Below, piece after piece: positions 52,314-60,948 of a stretch of DNA of 64,000 nt. The position numbers were made by a program, and so were the translations under genes. The DNA is from Sphingobacterium allocomposti (lineage in GTDB: Bacteria > Bacteroidota > Bacteroidia > Sphingobacteriales > Sphingobacteriaceae): positions 1 through 64,000 of the forward strand of contig NZ_VNHX01000008.1 in NCBI RefSeq assembly GCF_008124885.1. The letters run 5' to 3'. The notes below the pieces were generated by a model. The model saw only the letters and a list, made by a program, of their open reading frames with translations. It was not told the origin of the DNA and did no database searches. Position 1 is the stretch's first letter. Each line of letters opens with the position of its first letter.

Positions 52314-53849
52314 ATGAAGAAGATAGGAGTGAGTTTATTAACGGCTTTCGTAGGAGGTGCGGTAGCTATCGGAGGTTACAAAATCTTCGAAAATAAACAA
52401 CAGGAAAACATGACCTTCGAAGAGCAGCAAAAAGTTTTTTTTGCGAAAAATCCAGGTAGTGAAATATTGGCATCGACCGGAAATCCGGATTTCACCCAGG
52501 CAGCAGCTGCGGTTTCTCCCGGCGTTGTTCATATCAAAGTAACAATGAGTGCGCGTAATTCGCAACGGGGAGGATCTTCTCCATTCGACTTATTCGAGGA
52601 GTTTTTCGGCATGCCTCAGCAGCGCCGTGCACAGCCTCGTCAGGCGATGGCGTCCGGATCTGGGGTTTTGATATCGCCGGATGGCTACATCGTGACAAAC
52701 AACCACGTGGTCGAAGATGCGGACAAAATCGAGGTGCAGCTGACAGACCAACGTACGTTTGAAGCGAAGGTTATCGGTCGGGATCCCGATTTTGACCTCG
52801 CGCTCATCAAGGTGAGTGCATCGAATCTTCCTTTTGTCAAGTTTGGCAACTCAGACAACGTGCGCATCGGCGAATGGGTACTAGCGGTTGGATATCCGCT
52901 TAGCCTTCAGTCTACAGTTACGGCTGGTATCGTCAGTGCGAAAGGAAGACAGATTGGTATATTGGGCGACCAGGGCCAGTCTCCGTACGGCTATGGACAG
53001 CCAAGTGAGCCTATTGTTCGTACGGCCGTGGAATCCTTCATCCAGACTGACGCCGTAATTAACAAAGGTAACAGTGGCGGGGCATTGGTAAATGCGCAGG
53101 GAGAATTGATCGGTATTAATGCCGCTATTGCGTCTCCGACCGGCGTATATGCCGGTTATGGTTTTGCCATTCCGGTTAACTTGGTAAAGAAAATCGTAAA
53201 CGACTTCAAAGAATTCGGAGCGGTACAACGTGGATACGTAGGCGTGAACTTCCTGGAAATGAACGAGGCGGTTAGGAAACAGTATAACGTAGACGAATTG
53301 AATGGCTTATATGTTGCTGACGTGGTGAAAGATGGAGCCGCAGCTGCTGCAGGAATTAAAAAAGGCGATGTCATCACCAAAGTGGAAGGTAATACCATCT
53401 ATTCATCGTCAGATCTGCAGGAACGTGTCGCTAGATTGAGCCCTGGAGACAAAATTAAATTGACTTATAAGCGGGAAGGAAAAGAAAAAGAGGTAACCGT
53501 GACGTTAAAGGCCCAAGATACGAAAAAAGCCAGCGCCGATGAGGAAACCAGCAAGAGTGCGACAGAGATCTTCAATAAATTAGGAGCTAGTTTCACCCCT
53601 GCGTCCGACGCCGTTAAAAAGAAATATGGTGTAAGTTCAGGTGTTGTTATAACACAGGTGCATAGAGGCGGTATGTTTGAGTATTTCGGCGTAGAAAAAG
53701 GCCTTGTTGTTACCCATGTTAACGGTAGGCCTGTGAACAATGTAGACGACGTCGAGTCTGCCTTATCAAGCACTAGACGGAATATCGTTCGCATAACGGG
53801 CGTGTCAGAGAGTGGAACGGTCGAATTCAACTTCCCAATAGAATATTAA
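52314..53849 (+). CDS. Do-like periplasmic serine protease (DegQ/HtrA family)
   Basis: A 511-residue envelope quality-control protease. An N-terminal hydrophobic segment (VSLLTAFVGGAVAIGGYKIF) acts as signal or anchor. The catalytic triad is His131 (TNNHVV), Asp161 (DFDLALIKV) and Ser254 (NKGNSGGALV). Two PDZ domains follow, at about 300-395 (GYVGVNFLEMNEAV, AAGIKKGDVITKVEG) and 425-505 (GVVITQVHRGGMF). It digests or refolds misfolded periplasmic and outer-membrane proteins. It is monocistronic, with a strong terminator after it. Confidence 0.95.
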   Translation: MKKIGVSLLTAFVGGAVAIGGYKIFENKQQENMTFEEQQKVFFAKNPGSEILASTGNPDFTQAAAAVSPGVVHIKVTMSARNSQRGGSSPFDLFEEFFGMPQQRRAQPRQAMASGSGVLISPDGYIVTNNHVVEDADKIEVQLTDQRTFEAKVIGRDPDFDLALIKVSASNLPFVKFGNSDNVRIGEWVLAVGYPLSLQSTVTAGIVSAKGRQIGILGDQGQSPYGYGQPSEPIVRTAVESFIQTDAVINKGNSGGALVNAQGELIGINAAIASPTGVYAGYGFAIPVNLVKKIVNDFKEFGAVQRGYVGVNFLEMNEAVRKQYNVDELNGLYVADVVKDGAAAAAGIKKGDVITKVEGNTIYSSSDLQERVARLSPGDKIKLTYKREGKEKEVTVTLKAQDTKKASADEETSKSATEIFNKLGASFTPASDAVKKKYGVSSGVVITQVHRGGMFEYFGVEKGLVVTHVNGRPVNNVDDVESALSSTRRNIVRITGVSESGTVEFNFPIEY

Positions 53850-53870
53850 TTTACATACTTTTGGTTACAG

Positions 53871-53896
53871 GGTGGGCTTGATAGCCCACCTTTTTT
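53871..53896 (+). terminator. Rho-independent terminator after the HtrA gene
   Basis: GGTGGGCT (53871-53878) pairs perfectly with AGCCCACC (53883-53890) across a TGAT tetraloop, followed by T6 (53891-53896). It starts 22 bases after the stop. Confidence 0.93.
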
Positions 53897-53987
53897 GTAT
53901 ATAGGTTTTACGCGACAGGGGATCCGGGCATAGCGGGATCAGCATGTGGCAATATGATTTTTGGTATAATAACGTTATTTTAGGGCG

Positions 53988-54425
53988 ATGAAGATTTTAA
54001 TGGTTTGTTTAGGAAATATATGCCGGTCGCCCTTGGCGCATGGCATACTTGCCCACCTTGTTGCCGAATCGGGATTAGATTGGCAGGTCGACTCAGCAGG
54101 GACAGGCGATTGGCATGTCGGGAAGGAACCCGACCGCCGTTCTATCGCCGTCGCACATAAGTACGGTGTTGACATTTCCGCGCAACGCGCCCGATTGTTT
54201 GTATCCGACTTTTTCGACCTATACGACTATATATACGTGATGGACAGGAACAACTACCGTGATGTTCTTGCTAAAGCTAGAAACGCCGCCGACAAAGATA
54301 AAGTACGCATGTTCTTACCGGATGGTATTGTTCCCGATCCCTATTTCGACGAAAACCAGTTTGAGCCCGTATTCCACATGATTGAACAGAGATGCAGGGA
54401 GCTCATTCGAGATCTGGCCAAATAA
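53988..54425 (+). CDS. Low-molecular-weight protein-tyrosine phosphatase
   Basis: A 145-residue phosphatase. The P-loop CLGNICRS puts the nucleophile at Cys7 and the phosphate-binding Arg at Arg13. The general acid Asp is in PDPYF near residue 123. These features and the size fit the Wzb/YwlE group, which removes phosphate from Tyr or Arg residues; no tyrosine kinase or capsule gene is adjacent, so the target is unknown. The ATG at 53988 is the only start that keeps the P-loop at the N-terminus. Confidence 0.94.
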   Translation: MKILMVCLGNICRSPLAHGILAHLVAESGLDWQVDSAGTGDWHVGKEPDRRSIAVAHKYGVDISAQRARLFVSDFFDLYDYIYVMDRNNYRDVLAKARNAADKDKVRMFLPDGIVPDPYFDENQFEPVFHMIEQRCRELIRDLAK

Positions 54426-54429
54426 TCGC

Positions 54430-54437
54430 TACTTTTG
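54430..54437 (+). promoter_or_regulatory. TAnnTTTG -7 box upstream of the gene at 54575
   Basis: TACTTTTG matches the -7 consensus. It lies at the start of a 149-base spacer. A frame from an ATG at 54448 runs 15 codons to a TAG and stays open beyond it until the next gene's start; I treat this frame as non-coding. Confidence 0.35.
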
Positions 54438-54574
54438 CCAAATAAAATGGAAATGTCCGTCATTGAAAACACAGACACGATGACCACGAGGTAGCGTAAG
54501 CGCCTAAAAGAGCAAGTTGCGAATACAACGATCCGGACAAACGCCATAAACATAAACACGAATGAATATTACAT

Positions 54575-54925
54575 ATGAAAGCATCCGAAGTAAATAAAAA
54601 ATGGGCGGAATTGCAGCAGCTCATTGCCCGCGACTTCGACATGGAGCTGCCGGATATAAAGGTTATGCTTTTCCTGATAGGTGTGCAGGAGCTGGGGAAA
54701 GGACCCCAGCAATTTTCAAAAAGACAAAAAGAGGAACTGATGCATATCGCAACCTGCAGGCTATTTAGTGCTATGGGTTTTTACGAGCTCAATGGACTAG
54801 ATGAAGAGGGGTGGCCCCACTGGAAGCTCATCAAGCCGATCCCCAACTATACCTTACTGGAACAGGAGCTCATTCTGAAGTCGTTAATTGTCGATTATTT
54901 TGAGGATACCTATTCCTTATCATAA
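54575..54925 (+). CDS. Uncharacterised 116-residue protein
   Basis: I do not recognise a named domain. The product is soluble and mostly helical (VNKKWAELQQLIARDFDMELPDIKVMLFLIGVQELG). It has a segment FSKRQKEELMHIATCRLFSAMGFYEL and a Trp-containing patch EGWPHWKLIKPIP, and ends in acidic helices. Codon use matches its neighbours. It sits between a phosphatase and a cyclophilin gene with spacers of over 100 bases on each side, so it is probably transcribed alone. Confidence 0.8.
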   Translation: MKASEVNKKWAELQQLIARDFDMELPDIKVMLFLIGVQELGKGPQQFSKRQKEELMHIATCRLFSAMGFYELNGLDEEGWPHWKLIKPIPNYTLLEQELILKSLIVDYFEDTYSLS

Positions 54926-55060
54926 AAAATTGCGTTGACAACAAGGCCATTGAAACCGTAAAGAAGACGGGCTTAGTTTTCTCAATAGGCCAAATTACGG
55001 ATCGACGCTAGGGAAAATCGAAGAATAAACATCCATATTCCTCATGATCATAAAAAATAG

Positions 55061-55822
55061 ATGAACAGATATATGAAATTAAATTTGTTGCTCCTTTGCC
55101 TCTGCTTCTCTGTAAGTGTGTGGGCCAAAACGCCAGCGCACCATTACGTGGTAATCAAAACCGACAAAGGCGAGTGTCTGTTGAAGCTGTACAATGAAAC
55201 GCCGAAGCACCGCGATAACTTCGTAAAGTTGGTAAAAGACGGCTACTACGATGGCCTGCTGTTCCACCGTGTAATCCAAAATTTTATGATTCAAGGCGGC
55301 GATCCGGATTCGCGCTATGCTGCTGAAAAGCAGGCGCTCGGAAACGGAGGGCCGGACTACAGGATTCCGGCAGAGATTCAGGAGGGATTGATACACAAGA
55401 AAGGTACCATCGGCGCCGCACGTGATAACAACCCCGCAAAACAATCGTCTGCCTCACAGTTTTATCTCGTACAGGGACGGGTTTTCTCGCCTGCGGCGTT
55501 AGACTCGTTGGAGCAATTCCGTTTGAATGGTAAAAAGCTTTCCGCTGCCCAGCGCCAGGCTTATAGCACGATCGGCGGAACGCCCCATCTGGATGGTAAT
55601 TATACCGTCTTCGGCGAGTTGCTGAGCGGCGTAGAAGTTATCGATAGCATTGCCGCGGTGGCGACAGACGAACGGGACAGGCCTTTAAAGGATGTGCGGA
55701 TGTCCATGACACTGCTAACACGTCGTGAGGCACTGAACTTAGAGCGCGAAGCGGCAGGACTGAAACCGAAGACCGGCCTCTTAACAAAATTCTTCGACCT
55801 GTTCTCTTCGCGATACTATTAA
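55061..55822 (+). CDS. Exported cyclophilin-type peptidyl-prolyl isomerase
   Basis: A 253-residue periplasmic folding catalyst. A signal peptide (LNLLLLCLCFSVSVWA) is followed by a cyclophilin domain: GLLFHRVIQNFMIQGGDPD includes the catalytic Arg, and QSSASQFYLVQGR and LDGNYTVFGELLSGVEVID complete the fold. Compared with the shortest bacterial cyclophilins it has an insertion before LDGNYTVFG and a C-terminal tail of about 30 residues. An ATG at 55073 would give a tighter signal peptide and is a possible alternative start. Confidence 0.93.
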   Translation: MNRYMKLNLLLLCLCFSVSVWAKTPAHHYVVIKTDKGECLLKLYNETPKHRDNFVKLVKDGYYDGLLFHRVIQNFMIQGGDPDSRYAAEKQALGNGGPDYRIPAEIQEGLIHKKGTIGAARDNNPAKQSSASQFYLVQGRVFSPAALDSLEQFRLNGKKLSAAQRQAYSTIGGTPHLDGNYTVFGELLSGVEVIDSIAAVATDERDRPLKDVRMSMTLLTRREALNLEREAAGLKPKTGLLTKFFDLFSSRYY

Positions 55823-55879
55823 CGGATTGTCTGCGCCGAAGGACTGTGCGCATGATGGTTAAAAAGAACTAAACTACCT

Positions 55880-56644
55880 ATGAGGATTGTTACATATAAT
55901 GTTAACGGATTGCGGGCCGCCCTAAAGAAAGATTGGATAGGATGGGTAAGGTCTGTCGATCCGCATATTATCTGTTTACAGGAGATTAAAGCCACGCCCG
56001 ACCAGATTCCGGAAATCATCTTTCTGGAAGAAATGGGGTATGAACATTACTGGTATCCCGCGCAGAAGAAGGGCTATAGCGGAACAGCTATTTTTACAAA
56101 AATTACGCCGACACATGTTGCTTATGGCTGTGGTCAAGAGGATTACGATTTTGAGGGAAGGATAATCCGTGCTGATTTCGAGGACGTGTCGGTGATGAGT
56201 GTATATTTTCCATCCGGAACTACCGGCGATATCAGGCAGGAATTTAAATACCGGTTCCTCGGCGACTTCCAGGCGTATAGTGACAAGCTACTGCTGGAAA
56301 AGCCGAATCTGGTTATTTCCGGCGACTTTAATATATGTCATAGGGCCATTGATATACATAATCCCAAGTCGAACGCAAACAGTTCGGGCTTCTTGCCGGC
56401 CGAACGGGAGTGGATGGAGAATTTTATCGCCTCGGGATATATAGATTCATTCCGGCACCTTAATCCGGAACCGCATCATTACACGTGGTGGACATACAGA
56501 GCAGGTGCGAGGGCCCGAAATTTAGGTTGGCGGATCGACTATAACATGATTTCGACGCAGTTGAAGGACAGGCTTGTCAACGCCGAAATCTTATCGTCGG
56601 CAGTACATTCCGACCATTGCCCGGTGCTGCTGGAGCTCAGGTAG
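55880..56644 (+). CDS. xth: Exodeoxyribonuclease III
   Basis: A 254-residue AP endonuclease / 3'-5' exonuclease acting in base-excision repair. The conserved blocks are RIVTYNVNGLRAALKKD, CLQEIKATPDQIP (catalytic Glu), GYSGTAIFTK, SGDFNICHRAIDI (catalytic Asp and Asn), and the C-terminal RIDYNMIST and HSDHCPVLLEL. The active site is complete and the length normal. It converges on the histidine kinase gene with 16 bases between the stops. Confidence 0.95.
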   Translation: MRIVTYNVNGLRAALKKDWIGWVRSVDPHIICLQEIKATPDQIPEIIFLEEMGYEHYWYPAQKKGYSGTAIFTKITPTHVAYGCGQEDYDFEGRIIRADFEDVSVMSVYFPSGTTGDIRQEFKYRFLGDFQAYSDKLLLEKPNLVISGDFNICHRAIDIHNPKSNANSSGFLPAEREWMENFIASGYIDSFRHLNPEPHHYTWWTYRAGARARNLGWRIDYNMISTQLKDRLVNAEILSSAVHSDHCPVLLELR

Positions 56645-56660
56645 ACTGCTCGCGGATGCA

Positions 56661-58340
56661 TTATACAGCAGGTGGCGTTCCTGCGGCCGCAGTGGGGATA
56701 TTCCGGCTCATCTTCGATAATATAAGAGAAACAAGCTGCTGTTCGTCGAGCGGCTTCGTTATCACGCCGTCGAAAGCCATTCCGGCGTCCGTGTTGTGAA
56801 CGCTTTCTACATGCATCGTGTCCGAGGTGAATGCGATTATCATCGCTGTTTTAAGGCGATCGTTTTGTCGCGCTTCCTTCAGTACATCCCATCCGTTGAT
56901 GTCCGGCATAAGGACATCCGTAATAACGACATCAATAGAGGTCGACTGCATGAATTTTAAGGCGCTTTCTCCACTGTCAAACGTATATACGTTGGGAAAA
57001 TCCTTAAAATAATGCTTTAAATACAGGATATTTATTCTATTGTCGTCGATAAGGACCAATCGGAGATCTTTGGGCAGATCAGCCAATGTGTATGGTTTCC
57101 GTCTCACCGTGTCCTCACGCATATCCGTAATCGGAATAGTTAACGTAAATGTTGATCCCACCCGGGGCGTACTGACTAGGCTAATGTCGCCATGTAATTG
57201 TTCCGACAACAATTTCGAGATATATAGCCCAAGGCCGAATCCGGTTGATCGGAGTTTATTATCAGCCATGTAGTACTGACGGAAGATATGCTTCTGGTGC
57301 TCGGGCTTTATTCCGATACCCGTGTCTTTGACTTTAACAATTAAGGTGGCGCTTTCCCCACTTCCTTCGATAAACGCGGAAAGCTTTACTGTTCCCCTTT
57401 GTGTATATTTGATGGCGTTGCTTACAAGATTGGAAACGATCTGTTTCAGTCTGAAAGGGCTGCTGTATATTTCCGTCCGCTGGTCGATATTTACTTCCTG
57501 CTCCAGCGCTATTCCCTTTTTCTTTGCCTGATAGACGTACATCCCAACAATATCCTCCAGCAAGCGTTTCGGGCCGAAATACTCATTTTTTACCGCTAGC
57601 GCACCGACTTCCAGCTTGCTTAGGCTCAAGATGTCGTTTACAGAAGTGTTAATAACGGCGATTTCGTGTGCTACGGAATCAAGGTATTCGCGGTTTATGG
57701 TTGGCTTACCTCCATCTTTCTTCAAAATGTCGATGATGCCCATGAGCGAGTTGATGGGAGCGCGTACCTCATGGCTGACGCTCGCCAGCACGCTGGTTTT
57801 TTCTTCAGCAACTCTTGCCGCATATTCTTTTTCGGCCTGCAGCTTCCGCTCGTATTTGGCTGCGTTGTACTGGTAGAACAGAATGAAAACGATCATCAGC
57901 AGCATAATACAAAGCGCTGCGATCAGTTGACGCTCCAACCGTCCGGCATTCTCCTTATGAACGGCTAAATCCTGCTCCTGAGCATTGCGTACGACCGATT
58001 GCTCGCGCTCCTTCAGATTGTCTATCCCGTTTTTTAGGTCGTTCAACAGCCGGTAATTAGCTTGGATAAGCTGGCGTTCTTTCTGGTGGAGAGAGAGAAA
58101 TTTCCCGCGTAGATGGTGTAAATTACGCTGGAAAATTTTTTCATTCTGCGTGACGACGTGCTCAACGTTTCGGTATACCGCGTCCATCTGCTTTACATTC
58201 AGTTGCTCGGCGGTAGAGCGAGAGACGAGCGTATCGTTCTTCGCATTAAATATCCGCTTGAAAAGACCTTGCTTTTTCCGGATGATAGTATCTGCGCGGT
58301 TGTAATTGAGCGAGGTGTCGCTAAGGATTCTGCTTAACAC
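56661..58340 (-). CDS. Hybrid histidine kinase / response regulator, main part (frameshifted from its N-terminus)
   Basis: The open part of a membrane hybrid kinase, 559 residues from a GTG at 58340. It has a periplasmic helical stretch, one membrane helix (LIAALCIMLLMIVFILFYQY, about 135-155), and a HisKA domain with SVSHEVRAPINSLMGIIDIL. The ATPase domain shows NLVSNAIKYTQ and GFGLGLYISKLL. A receiver domain follows with LVLIDDNRINILYL and phospho-acceptor Asp in DVVITDVLMPDINGW. The frame continues open upstream of 58340 and meets the 144-residue frame at 58418-58852, which supplies the missing first membrane helix. The start given is probably not the native one. Confidence 0.85.
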   Translation of the reverse strand: MLSRILSDTSLNYNRADTIIRKKQGLFKRIFNAKNDTLVSRSTAEQLNVKQMDAVYRNVEHVVTQNEKIFQRNLHHLRGKFLSLHQKERQLIQANYRLLNDLKNGIDNLKEREQSVVRNAQEQDLAVHKENAGRLERQLIAALCIMLLMIVFILFYQYNAAKYERKLQAEKEYAARVAEEKTSVLASVSHEVRAPINSLMGIIDILKKDGGKPTINREYLDSVAHEIAVINTSVNDILSLSKLEVGALAVKNEYFGPKRLLEDIVGMYVYQAKKKGIALEQEVNIDQRTEIYSSPFRLKQIVSNLVSNAIKYTQRGTVKLSAFIEGSGESATLIVKVKDTGIGIKPEHQKHIFRQYYMADNKLRSTGFGLGLYISKLLSEQLHGDISLVSTPRVGSTFTLTIPITDMREDTVRRKPYTLADLPKDLRLVLIDDNRINILYLKHYFKDFPNVYTFDSGESALKFMQSTSIDVVITDVLMPDINGWDVLKEARQNDRLKTAMIIAFTSDTMHVESVHNTDAGMAFDGVITKPLDEQQLVSLILSKMSRNIPTAAAGTPPAV

Positions 58341-58417
58341 GGAGTCGGCCCCCAGATAACGGGGGGCGGGGATGGTTGTATTCTTTCTTGTAACGAGAGC
58401 GGGGAGAGAATCCTGCG

Positions 58418-58852
58418 CTATAAAAAGACCAGATCATCAATGTTCTTTTTTAAGTGTGCAAATTCGTCTGCAAGAAGATCTTTCTCCCGAATTGCATCCG
58501 TGCCCTGGAGCAGAGGGTTGTTTTCGATGGGCAGCGCCGACAGAGAATCTATTACATGTTTAATGGTGTCTAACTTACTTTTATATTGCATGTAGGTGGG
58601 CTGGTCGAAGTCGATCGTATAGAGACGGAAAAGGTTATCCGCCTCACCGAATGTGGAGAACAGCCGGTACAGCGTGGCCGATTGATTCTGACTCGATGCA
58701 TAAGCTGCATTCAACTGCCCCTTGACCTTCTGGTAAGTTACGTATTGATAAAAAAAGAGCGCACTCAGATAGCAGAAAAGCGCTATTGCAGCTCCAATCA
58801 AAACCTTTCGTAACAAAAACGTTTTCTTTCCTCTCTTTGACACAGTTAACAA
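58418..58852 (-). CDS. N-terminal part of the same histidine kinase (ends at frameshift)
   Basis: A 144-residue frame with one membrane helix (VLIGAAIALFCYLSALFFYQYV, residues ~17-38) and the start of a helical periplasmic sensor (AYASSQNQSATLYRLF, HVIDSLSALPIENN). It ends DDLVFL then TAG. A -1 shift at the run C-TTT-TTA (complement of 58421-58427) leads without another stop into the kinase frame. Together the two frames give a standard two-helix sensor kinase of about 730 residues. It may be a sequencing error, a mutation or true frameshifting. Confidence 0.75.
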   Translation of the reverse strand: MLTVSKRGKKTFLLRKVLIGAAIALFCYLSALFFYQYVTYQKVKGQLNAAYASSQNQSATLYRLFSTFGEADNLFRLYTIDFDQPTYMQYKSKLDTIKHVIDSLSALPIENNPLLQGTDAIREKDLLADEFAHLKKNIDDLVFL

Positions 58853-58975
58853 ATTTGAAACAAAAATACTTAATTACTATGTAATTGTTTTCCTGCTTCT
58901 TAACGAATGTCCATTTTGTCTGAACCTCTTCTCCCGAGGAGGTCGCTGTGCCTATCGTCCGGCCGGCTTGGTGTA

Positions 58976-59416
58976 TCAGCGCTGAAGGCGGGTGGGTGGG
59001 ATCGTATAGGTCGCCGAGCATTTTGCCGTTTCCTCCACTTTGCAGGAAATCAACCGCACAGGATAGTCTTTCAACTGATCTGGACCAATGTGCTCAACCA
59101 AGTAGCGTGCAATCTGTTCTGCCGTGGGGTTGAACGGGACAATCACTAAGCTATCGCCGGCAACTTCCTGCAACTGAAGAAGCAGCTCGTCGTTCTCCCA
59201 GATCAGGAATTTGTGATCAAAGTTGTCCTCCAGCCATTGACAAAGCGTTGTCTTTATAACGGAAAAATCCACAACGCGTCCAATTTCGTCCAGCTCATCT
59301 GCTGCTAAAGTGAAGTGTATCCGGTAATTGTGTCCGTGCAGAAAACGGCACTTTCCTTCATGCCCCACGACCCGGTGGCCGCAGGAAATATCATGGTAGC
59401 GTTCAGCAACAATCAT
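58976..59416 (-). CDS. queD: 6-pyruvoyl-tetrahydropterin synthase / QueD-family protein
   Basis: A 146-residue T-fold enzyme. Zinc-binding His residues are seen in SCGHRV and FLHGHNYRI, and the catalytic Asp/His region is NFDHKFLI. PFNPTAEQIARYL and the C-terminal VEETAKCSATYT complete the family pattern. QueD makes 6-carboxy-tetrahydropterin for queuosine; this is the most common role in bacteria lacking tetrahydrobiopterin. A TATCTTTG box lies 4 bases before the ATG (minus strand). The lactate-dehydrogenase-like gene upstream ends in its own terminator. Confidence 0.9.
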   Translation of the reverse strand: MIVAERYHDISCGHRVVGHEGKCRFLHGHNYRIHFTLAADELDEIGRVVDFSVIKTTLCQWLEDNFDHKFLIWENDELLLQLQEVAGDSLVIVPFNPTAEQIARYLVEHIGPDQLKDYPVRLISCKVEETAKCSATYTIPPTRLQR

Positions 59417-59420
59417 GACA

Positions 59421-59428
59421 CAAAGATA
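59421..59428 (-). promoter_or_regulatory. TAnnTTTG -7 box immediately before queD
   Basis: CAAAGATA on the plus strand reads TATCTTTG on the minus strand, four bases before the ATG at 59416. A transcript from it would have almost no leader. No -33 TTG is evident. Confidence 0.35.
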
Positions 59429-59471
59429 GGAATAGATTTTGAGTACGGCCGCCGAAAAAAATAGGAAAGCG

Positions 59472-59498
59472 CCGTCTACCTTTTCAAGAGGTAGACGG
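59472..59498 (-). terminator. Hairpin terminator after the FMN hydroxyacid dehydrogenase gene
   Basis: CCGTCTACC (59472-59480) pairs perfectly with GGTAGACGG (59490-59498) across a 9-base loop. On the minus strand a run of seven T residues follows about 10 bases later (complement of the A-run near 59456). Confidence 0.65.
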
Positions 59499-59542
59499 AA
59501 CCTCTGCCGGCCTTTCGCGGCGGCCCATGCAGCCCGGGCCTG

Positions 59543-60712
59543 CTACCGCTTTAACAGACGTCCCGGAAATTCGCTGACATTTTCCAGCGCGAGCTGTTGC
59601 ATGACCTGGTAGAGCTGCGCTTTGAACATGTTAATCGTATGCTCAGCCCCTTCGTCGCCTAAAGCGCCGACGCCATACATAAAGGGCCTTCCCATAAAAT
59701 TAAAATCGGATCCCACAGCGTGCGCACGGCCCAGATCAACACCGGACCGGATGCCTCCGTCAAGCATGATTTTAACCTTCGCTTTGTAAGCAGGGTTGGC
59801 AGCTAGGTGTATGAGCGAGTTGATAGAGGATTCTCCTGCGTCTATTTGTCGACCGCCATGGTTCGAAACGATTACACCGTCCACGCCGATATCGATAGCC
59901 GCCTGCATGTCCTCGTCTGTCGTTATTCCCTTGAGGACCAAAGGGCCTTTCCAGATGTTGCGTATCGCCTTAACTTTTTCGACATTTACCTTTCCTGTGA
60001 ACGTACGGTTCATAAACTGCCCGAGCTGTGTCAGATCCAGCCCTTTTTCCATGTAAGGTCTCAAGGTGGCAAACGAAGGGATGCCATGTTGTAGCGTTTT
60101 AATCCCCCATATGGGGCGCATAAGCGCCTGTACAATGTTGGAAACGTTCATCTTAGGAGGCATCGACAGCCCGCTCTTTATTTCCCGATATCGGAGACCG
60201 AATGAAGGAACGTCAACCAGCACCACCAGCACAGGACACTCTACGTCTTTAAGGCGGCGGAGTATGTCATCCCGTAAGAGGTCCTCTGTAGGATGATACA
60301 ACTGAAACCAAGCCTTTCCATCCGACACTTCGGCAATACGCTCTATACTACTCGTGGATACGGTGCTGAGTGTATAAGGAATGTCGTGTTTCGCGGCGGC
60401 TTTAGCCAGTATCTCCGGAGCATTGGGCCACATGAGCCCCTGTAAACCGATCGGAGAAATACCAAAAGGAGCGCTATATCTACGTCCGAATAGCTCCACC
60501 GACATGTCGATGTCTCCCGCGACATGCAGATATTGCGGTTTCAGAAAAATATCGTCGAAGTCGCTTTCATTTTTTGCCAGATTGAATTCTTCGTTTGCTC
60601 CACCCTCTAAATAATCAAAAGCGAATTTAGGGATCCTCGATTTCGCTTTTGTCTTTAGATCGGCCACAGACGGATACTTCGGATTATATCGATATAAGAT
60701 TTTATTACTCAT
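59543..60712 (-). CDS. FMN-dependent alpha-hydroxyacid dehydrogenase (LldD type)
   Basis: A 389-residue flavoenzyme of the L-lactate dehydrogenase / glycolate oxidase family. FMN and active-site segments are FDYLEGGANEEFNLAKNE, ISPIGLQGLMWPNAPEILAKAA, TLSTVSTSSIE, WFQLYHPTEDL, LVLKGITTDEDM, and VSNHGGRQID with the catalytic His. LDGGIRSGVDLGRA and GRPFMYGVGALGDEG close the barrel. It would oxidise L-lactate or a similar 2-hydroxyacid, passing electrons to the quinone pool. It diverges from metE. Confidence 0.92.
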   Translation of the reverse strand: MSNKILYRYNPKYPSVADLKTKAKSRIPKFAFDYLEGGANEEFNLAKNESDFDDIFLKPQYLHVAGDIDMSVELFGRRYSAPFGISPIGLQGLMWPNAPEILAKAAAKHDIPYTLSTVSTSSIERIAEVSDGKAWFQLYHPTEDLLRDDILRRLKDVECPVLVVLVDVPSFGLRYREIKSGLSMPPKMNVSNIVQALMRPIWGIKTLQHGIPSFATLRPYMEKGLDLTQLGQFMNRTFTGKVNVEKVKAIRNIWKGPLVLKGITTDEDMQAAIDIGVDGVIVSNHGGRQIDAGESSINSLIHLAANPAYKAKVKIMLDGGIRSGVDLGRAHAVGSDFNFMGRPFMYGVGALGDEGAEHTINMFKAQLYQVMQQLALENVSEFPGRLLKR

Positions 60713-60807
60713 GAGAATTACGGCTTAAAATACAGACGCCGAAGATACATACTATTGACGAAAATACCATCCTGTACAGGAGGGTGCGGCGGCAGGCAAA
60801 AATAATT

Positions 60808-60838
60808 TTGGCAGTTACAATAGTTATCCTTATCTTAG
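60808..60838 (+). promoter_or_regulatory. Promoter of the metE riboswitch transcript
   Basis: A -33 TTG (60808-60810) and a -7 box TATCTTAG (60831-60838, one base from TAnnTTTG) are 20 bases apart. The predicted start falls next to the first riboswitch stem at 60843, which supports both calls. Confidence 0.6.
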
Positions 60839-60842
60839 CGAC

Positions 60843-60948
60843 GCTTATAGAGAAAGGCAGAGGGAATAGACCCGCTGAAGCCTTAGCAACCTGTCACTGG
60901 ACAAGGTGCTACATTCTACTCCATAGCGAAGCGCGGAGAAAGATAAGC
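60843..60948 (+). promoter_or_regulatory. SAM-I (S-box) riboswitch upstream of metE
   Basis: The outer stem GCTTAT (60843-60848) pairs with ATAAGC (60943-60948). Inside, the order of conserved S-box segments is clear: AGAGGGA, GACCCGCTGAAGCC, TTAGCAACC, AAGGTGCTA and a purine-rich GGAGAAAGATAAG end. S-box RNAs bind S-adenosylmethionine and turn expression off when it is plentiful, which suits the methionine synthase gene 75 bases downstream. A CACTAG/CTAGTG palindrome (60955-60968) follows, but no T-run, so translational control or Rho-assisted termination is possible. Confidence 0.9.

Noticed and set aside
54448-54577. Short frame of 15 codons then TAG, open beyond it to the next gene
   Set aside because: One stop in about 46 codons is expected by chance often enough; no ribosome site or conserved pattern supports readthrough.
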